A stretch of 64,000 nt of DNA from CAZHEV01 sp964531335 [NCBI: uncultured bacterium] (GTDB lineage: Bacteria > Eisenbacteria > RBG-16-71-46 > CAZHEV01), in contig CAZHEV010000002.1 in NCBI GenBank assembly GCA_964531335.1, forward strand, positions 79,084-143,083, given 5' to 3'. The notes beneath the pieces were generated by a model. The model did no database searches. It was given only the letters and a program-made list of their open reading frames with translations, and had not been told where the DNA came from. Shown here piece by piece: positions 28,501 through 36,332 of the stretch; within the stretch, counting starts at the first letter, position 1; each line of letters starts with the position of its first letter. The position numbers and the translations under genes are program-made.

Positions 28501-28670
28501 TGGTGGACGCCGATTCCGACAAGTTCAGGGCGGTCACCAGGGGGACGTACAACTTCAGCAGCAATATGGTGGGCACTCTGGACTTGAGCTTCGATCAGAC
28601 GAGGAATATGAAGACCCGTAGGACCATCCGCGGCGTGGCCGTCAACGCCTCCGTCAGGCTCAGGTTCTAG
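22557..28670 (+). CDS. sprA: SprA homologue, type 9 secretion outer-membrane translocon
   Basis: A 2037-residue protein, near the size of Bacteroidetes SprA (about 2400). The signal peptide is at residues 1-35 (RLIPAVVVALFVFLCLTAVS). Family segments include AVNVSGEIGDKINVDIDQNS, IRINYRGYEDEILQALDLGN (split here), SYNGRHQGLFGVKANARLGD and VEDFEGTKDDLSLDLSRVRW. The chain ends in NASVRLRF, an outer-membrane barrel ending. SprA is the giant barrel that exports T9SS cargo. The ATG at 22557 is preferred to upstream starts because a GGAAAGG stands 9 bases before it and the signal peptide begins there. The protein is divergent, and no other core T9SS gene (gldK-N) is in the window. Confidence 0.85.
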   Translation: MFHPRLRAAGRLIPAVVVALFVFLCLTAVSNAAVAQETGQGGAETPDAGAQAPDADAQTGDSETEATGAGTEAPDRGTEEWASSWLWDWSDPYQPETLLLWGGRGVFLRNAGKLREPVSIERQVILDLSTGSVRELALYRGVQTRVAVPITREQYGPRLTGQSLRTHWEVYGRRGLAAQAAEQAPIGTLKLELPVEIPKTIQKIIGRGKPNLRVSGSEAITISGRSTWEVDQKASEAGRQSKFPQLNLKQQLAVNVSGEIGDKINVDIDQNSQESLANRIRINYRGYEDEILQALDLGNTNLSLPGAQFVSYNGRHQGLFGVKANARLGDLDMTLIASKQEGQTGSSRFVGNSTVRTTNISDVSYAARTFYFMGDPREWPFTNDDDEYGSVDLTTLQVYLDDAIAQNDDKEGRITLEGKAHIWEGQYTVIETQGGDSVIVQTAPIAKKDDAAQGRFDLLINGQDYEIIFFYQDCPTIWLKRSLGDNEILAIAYEYDDPALGRVQVGDTDVAEGEPLDLRLLKAPTVDLATTTDGFYDPAGRFFPTTRYEMKNIYHLGSDDILDEGFDLTIYPKSGDIRDNDLDGTPYTQLLGLDRLDQNGLSAFNGGGADGEIDVYQGSVYLDLGLVVFPDLRPFDPDEVDLKFWRRYFFPEGYCRGGGGGCEEPYEEPLAGEDAVREIYDKKNIKVNEDTEYVMTVEFRSNLYGETIFLQGSIIEGSETVTANGQRLEKGRDYNIDYGTGTVTLISDVARESSADLAIDYSYKPLFALGQRTLLGFSSSYRPVDDYALSTTWIYESKGATERRAKLGEEPSLTVIGDVAGSMRKTPASLTRFVDMLPLISTDSPSSINLAGEIGMSFPNPNTENHGYVEDFEGTKDDLSLDLSRVRWFYSSVPDAIADPLMKAATRWYNPRDDRRVRADDLQPELTSVEADDSVESIEIDVDPGQWGSSSWAGLTQMVSSTGADFSQKQYIDFWVNDEFMDRYARDLSLNPDSIRIYIDVGSVSEDAMWDITAPPNGVLDTEDENGDQVLDDSEVLNEDTGLDGILSPQEIGPSQTGVQAEGDPNADDYDLDPDLRDENESKFLRINGTEDNDRLDTEDLNRNRRLDVRNRYYQYTVNLADSTSRFLLTEIEEVGIPTGWRRYRIPVKGGAVDTVGSPSLDSVEHVRIWFTGFKVRSRIQVAKMAFTGNRWTRQGVADTSGTFIDDQALDARGEKFLVGVVNNKEDIRYAPPFDPGEDGNIERREQSLHFSYQNLEPGHTGLAFRAFDPAKDFTLYREVKFYVYGDRTEPDMGFMVRFGDDKNYYQLEVPMTFGWQEVVVDLQALTSLKSPDIPDSMVTGNRTLSVVGNPSFTQIRRISAGIVNRGNMLESGDVWFNDVRLGEVRRDVGIASRLNMQMSLADFMNISGSYDGQDEDFLAIGQNRGSGIDRRRLSVAGKVNLHKLVAPLRLTFPVSFNWSENSSVPEFRTGDDRELLPDQMGDERSLSRNTSFSADIARAPSRNPLLRYTIDAMRASVQWRKNRSVGPVRADTTEVVTTRLRYDISPPQKRLGFIPGIDLAYLPSNFSVSFVTSAETRSSFDKDAGVQTKNVTLKPAKIQLDTGYRPVSSLSANYSLTSNRDLLRKRPVDFMGGLNIGSELNRQESVRASFSPRLFWWLGSPSFNYSGNYRENHNPSLTTEQDKQNAETRRTVNNSSNYRMGVNVPWGRFMDIVASAGSDTVSAASALGLTKALFGALGGFNNITVSRTVSDNSSYNGVYGVPDLRYKLGLTSDLGRESRPAPSAALSLGTSKMTEARTDGSLFKDYRVSVAYSREDRETENTSGKSFDRVISWPDVKFDVTGLESKLGLGDYLSRLTAQSAYAGRSTRNIAQGGRQKNVSEARNWRPLLSINAVLKGGLSTTFSANHGSEERTSFNANTSQSRTLTTTAYSFNLQKTIRGGEGVTLPFGRQTRTQRTINVTLNVTYNKNRADRQTGAGTLLVDADSDKFRAVTRGTYNFSSNMVGTLDLSFDQTRNMKTRRTIRGVAVNASVRLRF

Positions 28671-28698
28671 AGCCGTCCCCCCCCGCCCCTTTTTTTGG

Positions 28699-28727
28699 TT
28701 GCAAGGTCCTTTCGCATCATTTAAGGT
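28699..28727 (+). promoter_or_regulatory. Possible promoter for the rimP-nusA-infB cluster
   Basis: TTGCAA (28699-28704), 17 bases, TAAGGT (28722-28727). The match is moderate, but the position, just after the sprA stop and a T-run at about 28690-28696, suits the start of a new operon. Confidence 0.35.
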
Positions 28728-28734
28728 ATTTGGC

Positions 28735-28754
28735 GAGTGGGAAGAATCCCACTC
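28735..28754 (+). repeat. 8-bp stem-loop before rimP
   Basis: GAGTGGGA (28735-28742), loop AGAA, TCCCACTC (28747-28754): a perfect stem. It lies between the sprA stop and rimP, at the expected 5' end of the rimP transcript. It could be a terminator for sprA (only a weak T-stretch follows) or a leader hairpin. Confidence 0.5.
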
Positions 28755-28855
28755 ATTCAAGTTTTGGGGCGAAAGGCCGTCTTCGCCTGCCTGGGCCTTT
28801 CCCGGGCGGATCGGCCCAGATGCGGTCGCCAGGCCGGCTCGGGAGGGGCAATCAC

Positions 28856-29356
28856 TTGAGACGAAAAGAGTTGGCAAGGCTCGAGGAGCTTGCCATCGAG
28901 GCCGTCTCCAGGTCCGGTGTCGATTTCATCGATCTGGAGTACAGCGCCGGCGGAACTCCCGTGCTCAGGCTGTTCATAGACAAGGACGGCGGCATTACGA
29001 TCGACGACTGCGCTCGCGTGAGCAGGGCGATGGGAGATGCGCTGGATACGGAGGATCCTCTGCCCTACAGCTACAGGCTGGAGGTTTCCTCGCCCGGCGT
29101 CGATAAGGCTTTGAAGGGCGAGCGCCATTATGAGAGATACAGCGGCCGCAACGCCGTCTTCGTTCTGAAGCGCCCGTACGACGGACACACGACGCTCAGC
29201 GGCGAGATCGGCGGCTGCGAAGAGGGCGCCGTAATTCTATGCACAAAGTCCGGGGAGACTATCAAAATTGAATTCGATGACGTGGCGAGAGCCAGGCTCG
29301 ACGAGGATCCCTGGGAGATAGCGAAAGTGAAGAGGAAGAAAGGTCATGCCGGCTAA
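28856..29356 (+). CDS. rimP: Ribosome maturation factor RimP
   Basis: A 166-residue protein that helps assemble the 30S subunit. RimP elements: VDFIDLEYSAGGTPVLRLFI, DDCARVSRAMGDALD, YRLEVSSPGVDKALKGERHY. The TTG at 28856 is chosen because GGGAGGGG stands 7 bases upstream and the preceding frame is not RimP-like. It overlaps nusA by 11 bases, as in many rimP-nusA operons. Confidence 0.92.
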   Translation: MRRKELARLEELAIEAVSRSGVDFIDLEYSAGGTPVLRLFIDKDGGITIDDCARVSRAMGDALDTEDPLPYSYRLEVSSPGVDKALKGERHYERYSGRNAVFVLKRPYDGHTTLSGEIGGCEEGAVILCTKSGETIKIEFDDVARARLDEDPWEIAKVKRKKGHAG

Positions 29357-31016
29357 CTACGAGCTTCTTGACGCGTTCGGTCAGTTGATGAGAGAAAAGA
29401 GCGTGGACAAGGGCGTTCTTATCGAGACCCTCGAGGCCGGCCTGCTGTCGGCCGCCAGGAGAAAGTACGGCGCCTCGTCGAACATCGAGGTGAAGTTCGA
29501 CGAGGAAAGCGGCGCAATAAAGATGGCGCTCCTGAGAAACGTGGTGGAGCAGGTCGAGGACGGCCAGTGCGAGATAGGTCTCGAAGACGCGGAGAAGATC
29601 GATCCTGACGCCCAGGTGGGGTCCGTCGTCTCGCAGCCGCTTGCGGTGGAGGAGTTCGGTCGCAACGCCATTCAGGCCGCCAAGCAGGTCTTGATACAGA
29701 GAGTGCGCGAGGCCGAGCGGGATAAAGTATATGAGATATACCATGACAAGATAGGCACGCTGGTAACAGGCACCGTGCAGCAGGTGGACAGGGGAAACGT
29801 CATCTTGAAGCTGGATCGGGCCGAGGCCATACTGCCCGCCAAGGAGATGATGAGGCGCGACAGGTACAGGCAGGGCGATCACGCAAGAGCGATCGTGCTG
29901 TCTGTCGACAAGTCCGCGAAAGGCCCGCAGGTGGCTCTTTCCAGGACGAAGCCGGAATTCGTGCGGAGACTCTTCGAGAGCGAGGTCCCGGAGATCGCCG
30001 AGGGAATCGTGGAGATCAAGGTGATATCGCGCGAGGCCGGCGCCAGGTCTAAGGTCTCGGTAAGCTCGAACGACGACAAGGTGGACGCCGTGGGGGCCTG
30101 CGTGGGAATAAAGGGCACCAGGGTGCAGTCCATAGTCCGGGAGCTGGGGGGAGAGAGGATAGACGTCATCTCCTGGAGCGTTGATCCCAAGATACTGGTT
30201 TCACGCTCGTTGAGCCCGGCGAAGATCGGCCACGTGATTGCCAACGAGGCCGAGGAAAAGCTGACGGTGATCGTGGCCGACGACCAGCTCTCCCTGGCCA
30301 TCGGCAAGGGCGGACAAAACGCGCGGCTCGCGGCGAAGCTCGTCGGATGGAAGGTGGACCTGGTCAGCCAGTCCGACTACGACAAGCGTGAAATGCTGGA
30401 CGCCGCCACGAGAATCGATATCGATAAATTGGAGGGCGTGGGGCCCAAGCTCGCCGAGAAGCTGGTGAAAGGCGGACTGGAGACGGTCGAGGACGTCCAC
30501 AAAGCTTCGATGGAGGACCTGCTCGCCATCCCCGGAGTCGGCGAGAAGACGGCCGAGAAACTGAAGGTCATAGCTGAGATAGCTTATAAGGAGGCGAGAA
30601 AGGCGGCCGAGGAGGCCCGCCGGGCCGCGGAGGAAGAGGCCCGGCAGGAGGAGGCCCGCCGAGCGGCGGAGAAGGAGGCCCTGGAGAAGGAGGCCCTGGA
30701 GAGGGAGGCGCTGGAGAAGGAGGCCCTCGAGAGGGAAGCCGGCGAAGAGGCCGGAGAGGGTGCGGAGCAGGAGACCGCGCCGGATGAGGAAGAGGTCGCT
30801 GCGGAGGGCGCCGGGGCGGCGGAGAAGGCCGGAGAGAGCGCTGAGGATGACTCCGCGGAAGAGACCGCGGACGAGGACTCCGAGCGCAAGGAGCCGGTTC
30901 CGTCACAGGCCGATTCGCCGGACGAGACATCGGACCAGGGCGACGTCGGCGCCGGGGAAGAGGATGAGAAGGCGGGCCAGGTCGCGGAGCCGGAGCCCGG
31001 AACGGAAACTGAATAG
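29346..31016 (+). CDS. nusA: Transcription termination/antitermination protein NusA
   Basis: A 556-residue RNA polymerase-associated factor. In order: an N-terminal polymerase-binding domain (1-120), an S1 domain (about 133-200, GTLVTGTVQQVDRGNVILKL), two KH domains (about 205-345, with GACVGIKGTRVQSIVRELGG and AIGKGGQNARLA), a helix-hairpin-helix unit (VGPKLAEKL, IPGVGEKTAEKL) and a C-terminal tail of about 135 residues made almost only of Glu, Ala, Arg and Asp. The tail is longer than usual and contains a 15-base tandem repeat. The gene overlaps rimP. Confidence 0.95.
   Translation: MPANYELLDAFGQLMREKSVDKGVLIETLEAGLLSAARRKYGASSNIEVKFDEESGAIKMALLRNVVEQVEDGQCEIGLEDAEKIDPDAQVGSVVSQPLAVEEFGRNAIQAAKQVLIQRVREAERDKVYEIYHDKIGTLVTGTVQQVDRGNVILKLDRAEAILPAKEMMRRDRYRQGDHARAIVLSVDKSAKGPQVALSRTKPEFVRRLFESEVPEIAEGIVEIKVISREAGARSKVSVSSNDDKVDAVGACVGIKGTRVQSIVRELGGERIDVISWSVDPKILVSRSLSPAKIGHVIANEAEEKLTVIVADDQLSLAIGKGGQNARLAAKLVGWKVDLVSQSDYDKREMLDAATRIDIDKLEGVGPKLAEKLVKGGLETVEDVHKASMEDLLAIPGVGEKTAEKLKVIAEIAYKEARKAAEEARRAAEEEARQEEARRAAEKEALEKEALEREALEKEALEREAGEEAGEGAEQETAPDEEEVAAEGAGAAEKAGESAEDDSAEETADEDSERKEPVPSQADSPDETSDQGDVGAGEEDEKAGQVAEPEPGTETE
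30669..30743 (+). repeat. 15-bp tandem repeat within nusA (five units)
   Basis: Five in-frame 15-base units related to GAGAAGGAGGCCCTG encode E-K/R-E-A-L pentapeptides in the NusA acidic tail. Units one and two are identical; the others differ at one to several positions. Confidence 0.85.
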
Positions 31017-31067
31017 CGCTGTGAGATACCTGCAAGGGACAGTGGTATTCCAGCGGGGGTGGTTTTT

Positions 31068-33245
31068 TTGAACAAGGTGCGCGTTTACGAGGCAGCTCGA
31101 GAGTTCAAGATATCAAGTGAAGCCCTGCTCGAAATCGTTCGATCTCTGGGCGTTCCGGTAAAGAGCCACATGAGCTCGATCACCGAGGACGTCGTAGAGA
31201 AAGTAAAGAAGAAGATCGATCAAGAGAAAGAGGCCGTAAAGAAGGAATACGCCGAAAAGCGCGAGCGCGAAGCCGTAGGCGCGAAGCCGCGCAAGAAAAA
31301 GAAACAATCGGCTTTCAAGCCCGCGATGGAGGTCAAGACTCCCGCCAAACCGGCCGCCGCAAAGAAAAAGAGAACGGTCGACCAGGCGGCCATCAAGGAG
31401 AGCGTCAGGAAGACGCTGGCGACGTTCGAGCCCTCGCGCCGGACCAAGAGAAGGCGCCGCAGGGAAGCGGAGGGCGAAGGCGCGGAGGAGGAGGCAAAGG
31501 TCGCCCGGGTCCACGAGTTCATCACCGTGGGAGAGCTCGCCGGACGAATGGAAGTCAAGCCGCAGGACCTCCTGACCGCCTGCCTCAAGCTGGGAATACT
31601 GGCCAACATAAACAGGCGCCTGGACAAGGACAGCATAGTCGCGGTGGCGGACGAGTTCGGCTTCGAGGTCGAGTTCGTGTCGGAGTACGGTGACGAGGCC
31701 CTGGAAGAGGAGCCGGAGGGGGATGAGAACCTCGTGCCCAAGGCTCCCGTGATAACCGTCATGGGCCATGTGGATCACGGCAAGACATCACTTCTCGACT
31801 ACATCAGAGAGAGCAACATAATCGGCAGGGAGCACGGGGGAATCACGCAGCACATCGGCGCTTACCAGGTGGACCTGCCGGACGGCGCGGTGACTTTCCT
31901 GGACACGCCGGGTCACGAGGCCTTTACCGCGATGAGGGCGCGTGGGGCCCAGGCCACGGACATAGTGGTCCTGGTGGTGGCCGCGGACGACCGGGTCATG
32001 CCGCAGACCATGGAGGCCATCGACCACGCAAGGGCGGCCGAGGTGCCCATAGTCGTCGCCATCAACAAGACAGACCTCCCGAGCGCGGATCCGGACCTGG
32101 TGAAGCAGGACCTGTCCAAGGTCGGGCTGGTCGTCGAGGAATGGGGCGGGAAGACCGTATGCGTTGAGATCTCGGCGAAGACCGGAGAAGGGGTCGAGAA
32201 GCTGCTGGAGATGATCCTCCTGATGTCCGAGATGATGGAGCTCAAAGCGGCGCCCGACCGGAAGGCGCGAGGCGTGGTGGTCGAATCGAAGATGGACATA
32301 GGTCGCGGCGTCGTGGGCACGGTGCTGGTGCAAGACGGCACGCTCAAGATCGGGGACCCCTTCGTCAGCGGGGCTTTGAGCGGCAGGGTCCGCGCCATGT
32401 ACGACGACAAGGGACGGAAGTTGGACAAGTCGGGGCCTTCCACGCCCGTCGAGGTGCTCGGGTGGTCCGGCATGCCTCAAGCCGGCGACACCTTCATGGT
32501 GCTTGCGGATGAAAGAGAAGCCAGGTCCGTGAGCTTGAAGAGGCAGCAGCTTCTTCGCGAGCAGCAGATGCGCGGCAGGAAGATGCTCACCCTGGCGGAC
32601 CTCCAGGAACGGATAAGGGAGGGGCAAGTCGGCCAGCTCAATCTGATAGTAAAGGGCGACGTGGACGGGTCGGTCGAGGCGATAACGGACTCGCTGTCCA
32701 AGCTCGGCACCGAAGAAGTGACCACGGAGGTCATTCGAAAAGGGGTGGGCGCGGTCAACGAGGGTGACGTGATCCTGGCGTCCGCCTCGAACGCGGTTAT
32801 TCTTGCTTTCAACGCCAAGGAAGATCCCAGAGCCAGGGAGCTGGCTCTTAAAGAGCACGTGGACGTACGCCACTACGACGTCATATACAACCTGGTCGAC
32901 GACGTCAAGAAGGCCCTGAGCGGACTCCTGAAGCCGGACACGCGGGAGGTGGTGACCGGCGAGGCGGAGGTCAGGAGGGTATTCCGCCTCTCGAGGGCGG
33001 GGACCATCGCCGGTTCCTACGTGCTGTCGGGGAGCATTCCCCGCAATTCCCGCGCGCGCGTCAAGAGAAACGGCGAAGTCGTATTCGAGGGCCGCATCTC
33101 CTCGCTCAAGCGCCTCAAGGATGACGTCAGGGAGGTCGCCAGCGGATTCGATTGCGGGATCGGGCTGGAGGGCTTCGACGGCATTCAGGAAAAGGACATC
33201 ATCGAGGCATATAAGGTGGAGGAGGTAGCCAGGACCCTGGAGTGA
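31068..33245 (+). CDS. infB: Translation initiation factor IF-2
   Basis: A 725-residue GTPase that brings initiator tRNA to the 30S subunit. The N-terminal IF2-N unit (MNKVRVYEAAREFKISSEAL) is followed by a basic linker, a second IF2-N unit and the G domain with GHVDHGKT (233-240), DTPGHEAF and NKTD. C-terminal domains complete the usual order. The TTG at 31068 is preferred to a GTG at 31059: it gives the standard N-terminus and lies 5 bases after GGGGGTGG. The linker is shorter than in E. coli. Confidence 0.95.
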   Translation: MNKVRVYEAAREFKISSEALLEIVRSLGVPVKSHMSSITEDVVEKVKKKIDQEKEAVKKEYAEKREREAVGAKPRKKKKQSAFKPAMEVKTPAKPAAAKKKRTVDQAAIKESVRKTLATFEPSRRTKRRRRREAEGEGAEEEAKVARVHEFITVGELAGRMEVKPQDLLTACLKLGILANINRRLDKDSIVAVADEFGFEVEFVSEYGDEALEEEPEGDENLVPKAPVITVMGHVDHGKTSLLDYIRESNIIGREHGGITQHIGAYQVDLPDGAVTFLDTPGHEAFTAMRARGAQATDIVVLVVAADDRVMPQTMEAIDHARAAEVPIVVAINKTDLPSADPDLVKQDLSKVGLVVEEWGGKTVCVEISAKTGEGVEKLLEMILLMSEMMELKAAPDRKARGVVVESKMDIGRGVVGTVLVQDGTLKIGDPFVSGALSGRVRAMYDDKGRKLDKSGPSTPVEVLGWSGMPQAGDTFMVLADEREARSVSLKRQQLLREQQMRGRKMLTLADLQERIREGQVGQLNLIVKGDVDGSVEAITDSLSKLGTEEVTTEVIRKGVGAVNEGDVILASASNAVILAFNAKEDPRARELALKEHVDVRHYDVIYNLVDDVKKALSGLLKPDTREVVTGEAEVRRVFRLSRAGTIAGSYVLSGSIPRNSRARVKRNGEVVFEGRISSLKRLKDDVREVASGFDCGIGLEGFDGIQEKDIIEAYKVEEVARTLE

Positions 33246-33249
33246 CCGC

Positions 33250-33531
33250 ATGGTAGTGGGTGTAGCCACAATCAAAGTCCACCTGCCGGGAGCCGGATCG
33301 CTCAAGGGTAAGAGGGCGGTTCTGAACAGCGTGAAAGGAAGGGTCCGCAGTAGGTTCAATGCCTCCATTGCCGAGGTGGACGACCTGGACCTGTGGCAGA
33401 GAGCCACCCTCGGCGTCGCCGTGGTCAGCAACGACCGCGGCCACGTGAACTCCTTGTTGGAAAAGATAAGAGCGACCGTGGAGAGTGAAGGCAGACTGGT
33501 TCTTATCGACTACTCCATTGAGCTCGACTGA
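33250..33531 (+). CDS. YlxP/DUF503 family protein
   Basis: A 93-residue protein with the DUF503 pattern: VVGVATIKVHLPGAGSLKGK, R-x-R-F-N-A-S-I-A-E-V-D, then LWQRATLGVAVVSND. It lies between infB and rbfA, the usual position of ylxP. The family is small, conserved and linked by location to ribosome or RNA metabolism; the exact role is not settled. It starts four bases after the infB stop. Confidence 0.88.
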   Translation: MVVGVATIKVHLPGAGSLKGKRAVLNSVKGRVRSRFNASIAEVDDLDLWQRATLGVAVVSNDRGHVNSLLEKIRATVESEGRLVLIDYSIELD

Positions 33532-33545
33532 AGGAATGATGATAC

Positions 33546-33902
33546 ATGTCAGGCGGACCATCAGCCAGGCAGCGTAAGGTAGGATATCTCCTACAGGCTG
33601 AGATAAGCGAGATCGTTCGTGACAAGATACGAGATCCCCGACTAGGGTTCCTTACCGTGATCGATGTGACGGTCAGCAGGGATCTGAGGCATGCATCCGT
33701 ATTCGTGAGCGTGCTGGGCAACGAAGAGGAGGGCGCCGTCGCACTCGGCATTCTCAACAGGGCTTCCGGGTTCGTCAGAAGCGAATTGGGCGGTAGGGTG
33801 GAGCTCAAACATGTTCCGGAGCTCAGGTTCAAGATAGACAGGTCCGCCGAGCACGGAGTGCACATATCGGAGATGCTGAAGAAGCTATTCGACTCGCATT
33901 GA
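33546..33902 (+). CDS. rbfA: 30S ribosome-binding factor RbfA
   Basis: A 118-residue cold-shock-type factor that binds immature 30S subunits near the 5' end of 16S rRNA. RbfA features: RQRKVGYLLQAEISEIVRDK, DPRLGFLTVIDVTVSRDLRH (split here), the VFVSVLG strand and the FRSELG-like helix followed by PELRFKIDRSAEHG. The length and operon position are standard. Confidence 0.93.
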   Translation: MSGGPSARQRKVGYLLQAEISEIVRDKIRDPRLGFLTVIDVTVSRDLRHASVFVSVLGNEEEGAVALGILNRASGFVRSELGGRVELKHVPELRFKIDRSAEHGVHISEMLKKLFDSH

Positions 33903-33960
33903 GAGAGCCCGTGAACCGCCTCTTCGCGCCGTCCATGATCTCTACGATCGGTTCAGGTAA

Positions 33961-34926
33961 ATGAAAAATACGTCTTCAGGGCCTGAGCTGCCCGGTGGCG
34001 GCGGGGTGATCCTGGTGGACAAGGCCCAAGGGCGCACCTCGCACGACGTCGTGGCGGACCTAAGGCGGTTGCTCGGCACCCCCAGGGTCGGACACACGGG
34101 CACGCTGGACCCCATGGCCACGGGCCTGCTCGTGATGTGCGCGGGAACGGCTACTAAGCTGAGTTCCTATCTCTCCGGGCAGGACAAGGAGTACCTGGGC
34201 GCCGTCAAGTTCGGAGAGATCACCGATACCCTTGACGCGACCGGACAGGTGGTGGAGCGAAGGCCGCTGGACGGAGCTCTTGACGAGGCCCGTCTGAGGA
34301 AGGCGATGTCCACGCTGACGGGCGAGCTGGAGCAGGTGCCGCCGATGACGTCCGCCGTGAAGGTCGGGGGCGTGCGGCTTCACAAACTCGCTCGTAAGGG
34401 GCTGGAGGTCGAACGTAAGGCCCGCACCGTGAAGGTCGAGGCCTTCGAGCTTACGGGAGTCGGCGAATACTCGGCGACCTTCCGCGTGGCTTGTTCCTCG
34501 GGCACTTACGTCAGGTGCCTGGCTTCGGAGCTGGGAAGGATAATGGGTTTCGGCGCTCATCTCAGCGAGCTGCGCCGGATCAGGGTCGGCCGTTTCAGCG
34601 TAGGGAACTCGACGACTATAGACGCTCTACGGGAGAAGGGGCCTGAGAAAGCGTTGAGAGACCACATGATCGCTCCGGCCGAGGCCGTGGGGTTCCTTCC
34701 GTCCGTCATCCTGGATGCGGCGGGTGTGCGGACTGTCCGCCACGGCGGGTCGCCGCCGCCGGCTTCCGTATTGCGATGGGACACTCGAGGCCCGCAGAGC
34801 ACCGGTCCGGTGAGAGTTCTGGACGGCCGTGGAGAGCTCCATGCGTTGGCGGTGATGGACCGCGAGGGGGACGACGGAAGACCATTGAGCATTCGGCCGG
34901 TAAGGGTGCTGACAGGCGCCGGCTGA
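33961..34926 (+). CDS. truB: tRNA pseudouridine-55 synthase
   Basis: A 321-residue enzyme that makes pseudouridine 55 in the T-loop of tRNAs. GVILVDKAQGRTSHDVVADL opens the catalytic domain and the nucleophile Asp50 is in GHTGTLDPMATGLL. A C-terminal PUA-like part follows, somewhat long here. It sits 58 bases after rbfA and 23 bases before ribF, the classic arrangement. Confidence 0.93.
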   Translation: MKNTSSGPELPGGGGVILVDKAQGRTSHDVVADLRRLLGTPRVGHTGTLDPMATGLLVMCAGTATKLSSYLSGQDKEYLGAVKFGEITDTLDATGQVVERRPLDGALDEARLRKAMSTLTGELEQVPPMTSAVKVGGVRLHKLARKGLEVERKARTVKVEAFELTGVGEYSATFRVACSSGTYVRCLASELGRIMGFGAHLSELRRIRVGRFSVGNSTTIDALREKGPEKALRDHMIAPAEAVGFLPSVILDAAGVRTVRHGGSPPPASVLRWDTRGPQSTGPVRVLDGRGELHALAVMDREGDDGRPLSIRPVRVLTGAG

Positions 34927-34949
34927 GGCTCCAGGGGGGTGTGACCTTC

Positions 34950-35900
34950 TTGAGGGATATGGCGGTGACCGTGGGGGTTTTCGACGGGGTGCACAGGGGG
35001 CACAAGGCGATCCTGGACATACTCGTCGCCGAGGCCCGGCGACACGGCCTGGGGACCGCCGCCGTCACGTTCGACCCCCATCCGGATGAGGTGGTCAGGT
35101 CCAAGGTGGTGCCGCTTCTCACCACCATAGACGAGCGCGTCCGGCTTCTGCGCGAGTATGGATCGGGCCAGGTAAAGGTGCTCGCGTTCGATGGAATGCT
35201 CCGCGACACCTCTCACGAAGTGTTCGTGAGGGAGGTGCTCGTCGAGGATATGCGCTGCAAGTTCCTGGTGGTGGGCCCCAACTTCGCCTTAGGTAAGGGC
35301 CGCGCCGGAACCGCCCGGGCCTTGGAGGATCTCGCCGGGCGCCTGGGATTCGGCTTCAGGCAGGCCGATCCGGTGCATGTCGGCAGCCGCCGCGTCAGCA
35401 GCACGTGGATCAGAGATGAGATCGCGGCGGGCAGGGTGGAGCTTGCCGCGGAGCTTCTTGGCAGGCCTTATCTGCTTGCGGGCAAGGTGCTTACAGGCGC
35501 CGGTAGAGGAAGAACCATAGGGTTTCCCACAGCGAACCTGGGCCTACCGCCCGGGAAGCTGCCGCCCGGCCCGGGAACCTACGCGGGAGCCGTGGCGGTG
35601 AACGAAAGCATAAGGCCGGCCGCCGTGAACATCGGCTTCAGGCCGACCTTTCGGGACTCCCCCGACGGGGGGCTTACCATCGAGGCGCACATCCTTGATT
35701 TCAAGGGCGATATAGTGGGTGCCGAGATGGAGTTGTTGATGCTGGCGAGGTTGCGGGACGAGAGGCATTTCGGAGACAAGGACGCTCTGGCGGACCAAAT
35801 AAAACGCGACGTCGACCAGGTCAGGAGGATCGTGGGACAGGAGTACCTCTCGGGCGGCAGGGGCGCTCCCTGGTGGGGGCGCAGGGCCGGCAGGATTTAG
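34950..35900 (+). CDS. ribF: Bifunctional riboflavin kinase/FAD synthetase
   Basis: A 316-residue enzyme making FMN and FAD. The N-terminal nucleotidyltransferase domain has [14 protein letters not shown] and the C-terminal kinase domain has [19 protein letters not shown] and the GAVAVNES strand. TTG at 34950 is chosen because AGGGGGG (34933-34939) stands 10 bases upstream; a GTG at 34941 and an ATG at 34959 are alternatives that change the N-terminus only slightly. Confidence 0.92.
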   Translation: MRDMAVTVGVFDGVHRGHKAILDILVAEARRHGLGTAAVTFDPHPDEVVRSKVVPLLTTIDERVRLLREYGSGQVKVLAFDGMLRDTSHEVFVREVLVEDMRCKFLVVGPNFALGKGRAGTARALEDLAGRLGFGFRQADPVHVGSRRVSSTWIRDEIAAGRVELAAELLGRPYLLAGKVLTGAGRGRTIGFPTANLGLPPGKLPPGPGTYAGAVAVNESIRPAAVNIGFRPTFRDSPDGGLTIEAHILDFKGDIVGAEMELLMLARLRDERHFGDKDALADQIKRDVDQVRRIVGQEYLSGGRGAPWWGRRAGRI

Positions 35901-35997
35901 CTTTACCTTGGCGTCCCTGAGATGGTATGTTCTGTCTAATATCAGCGATAAGCGAATAAGTCAAACGGCATATCGCCGAAGTGAGTGTGGAGGAAAA

Positions 35998-36267
35998 ATG
36001 GCGCTCTCTAAGGAGGCAAAACAGACCATCATAAAGCAATTCAAGCTTCATGATGCCGACTCGGGATCACCGGAAGTACAGATAGCTCTTCTGACCGAGG
36101 AAATCAAGCTGCTTACCGAGCACTTTAGGGTCCACAAGACAGACCATCACTCCCGCAGAGGTCTGCTCAAGAAAGTCGGGCAAAGGCGTAAGCTCCTGGA
36201 CTACCTCAGAGACACGAAGTTCGAGCGTTACAAGACGGTATTAAAGGATCTGGGGCTCAGGAGATAG
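35998..36267 (+). CDS. rpsO: 30S ribosomal protein S15
   Basis: An 89-residue protein, the standard length, starting [19 protein letters not shown] and containing [20 protein letters not shown] and [20 protein letters not shown]. It binds 16S rRNA. The ATG at 35998 follows a GGAGG at about 35989-35993. It is followed by pnp, as in most bacteria, and the pair is often cut from a common transcript by RNase III. Confidence 0.96.
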   Translation: MALSKEAKQTIIKQFKLHDADSGSPEVQIALLTEEIKLLTEHFRVHKTDHHSRRGLLKKVGQRRKLLDYLRDTKFERYKTVLKDLGLRR

Positions 36268-36332
36268 CCACGCCGTTCCCTCGTCGGAGCGCCTGCACTC
36301 ACCCATCGTCAATCAATTGGAGGTGCAATTAG

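Noticed and set aside
31788-33431. A 547-codon open frame antisense to infB.
   Set aside because: It covers the conserved IF-2 domains and shows no protein features of its own, so it is a shadow of codon bias.
35901-35997. Possible autoregulatory S15 binding structure before rpsO.
   Set aside because: A TAATAT box is present at 35937-35942, but I found no convincing -35 box and no clear stem or pseudoknot.
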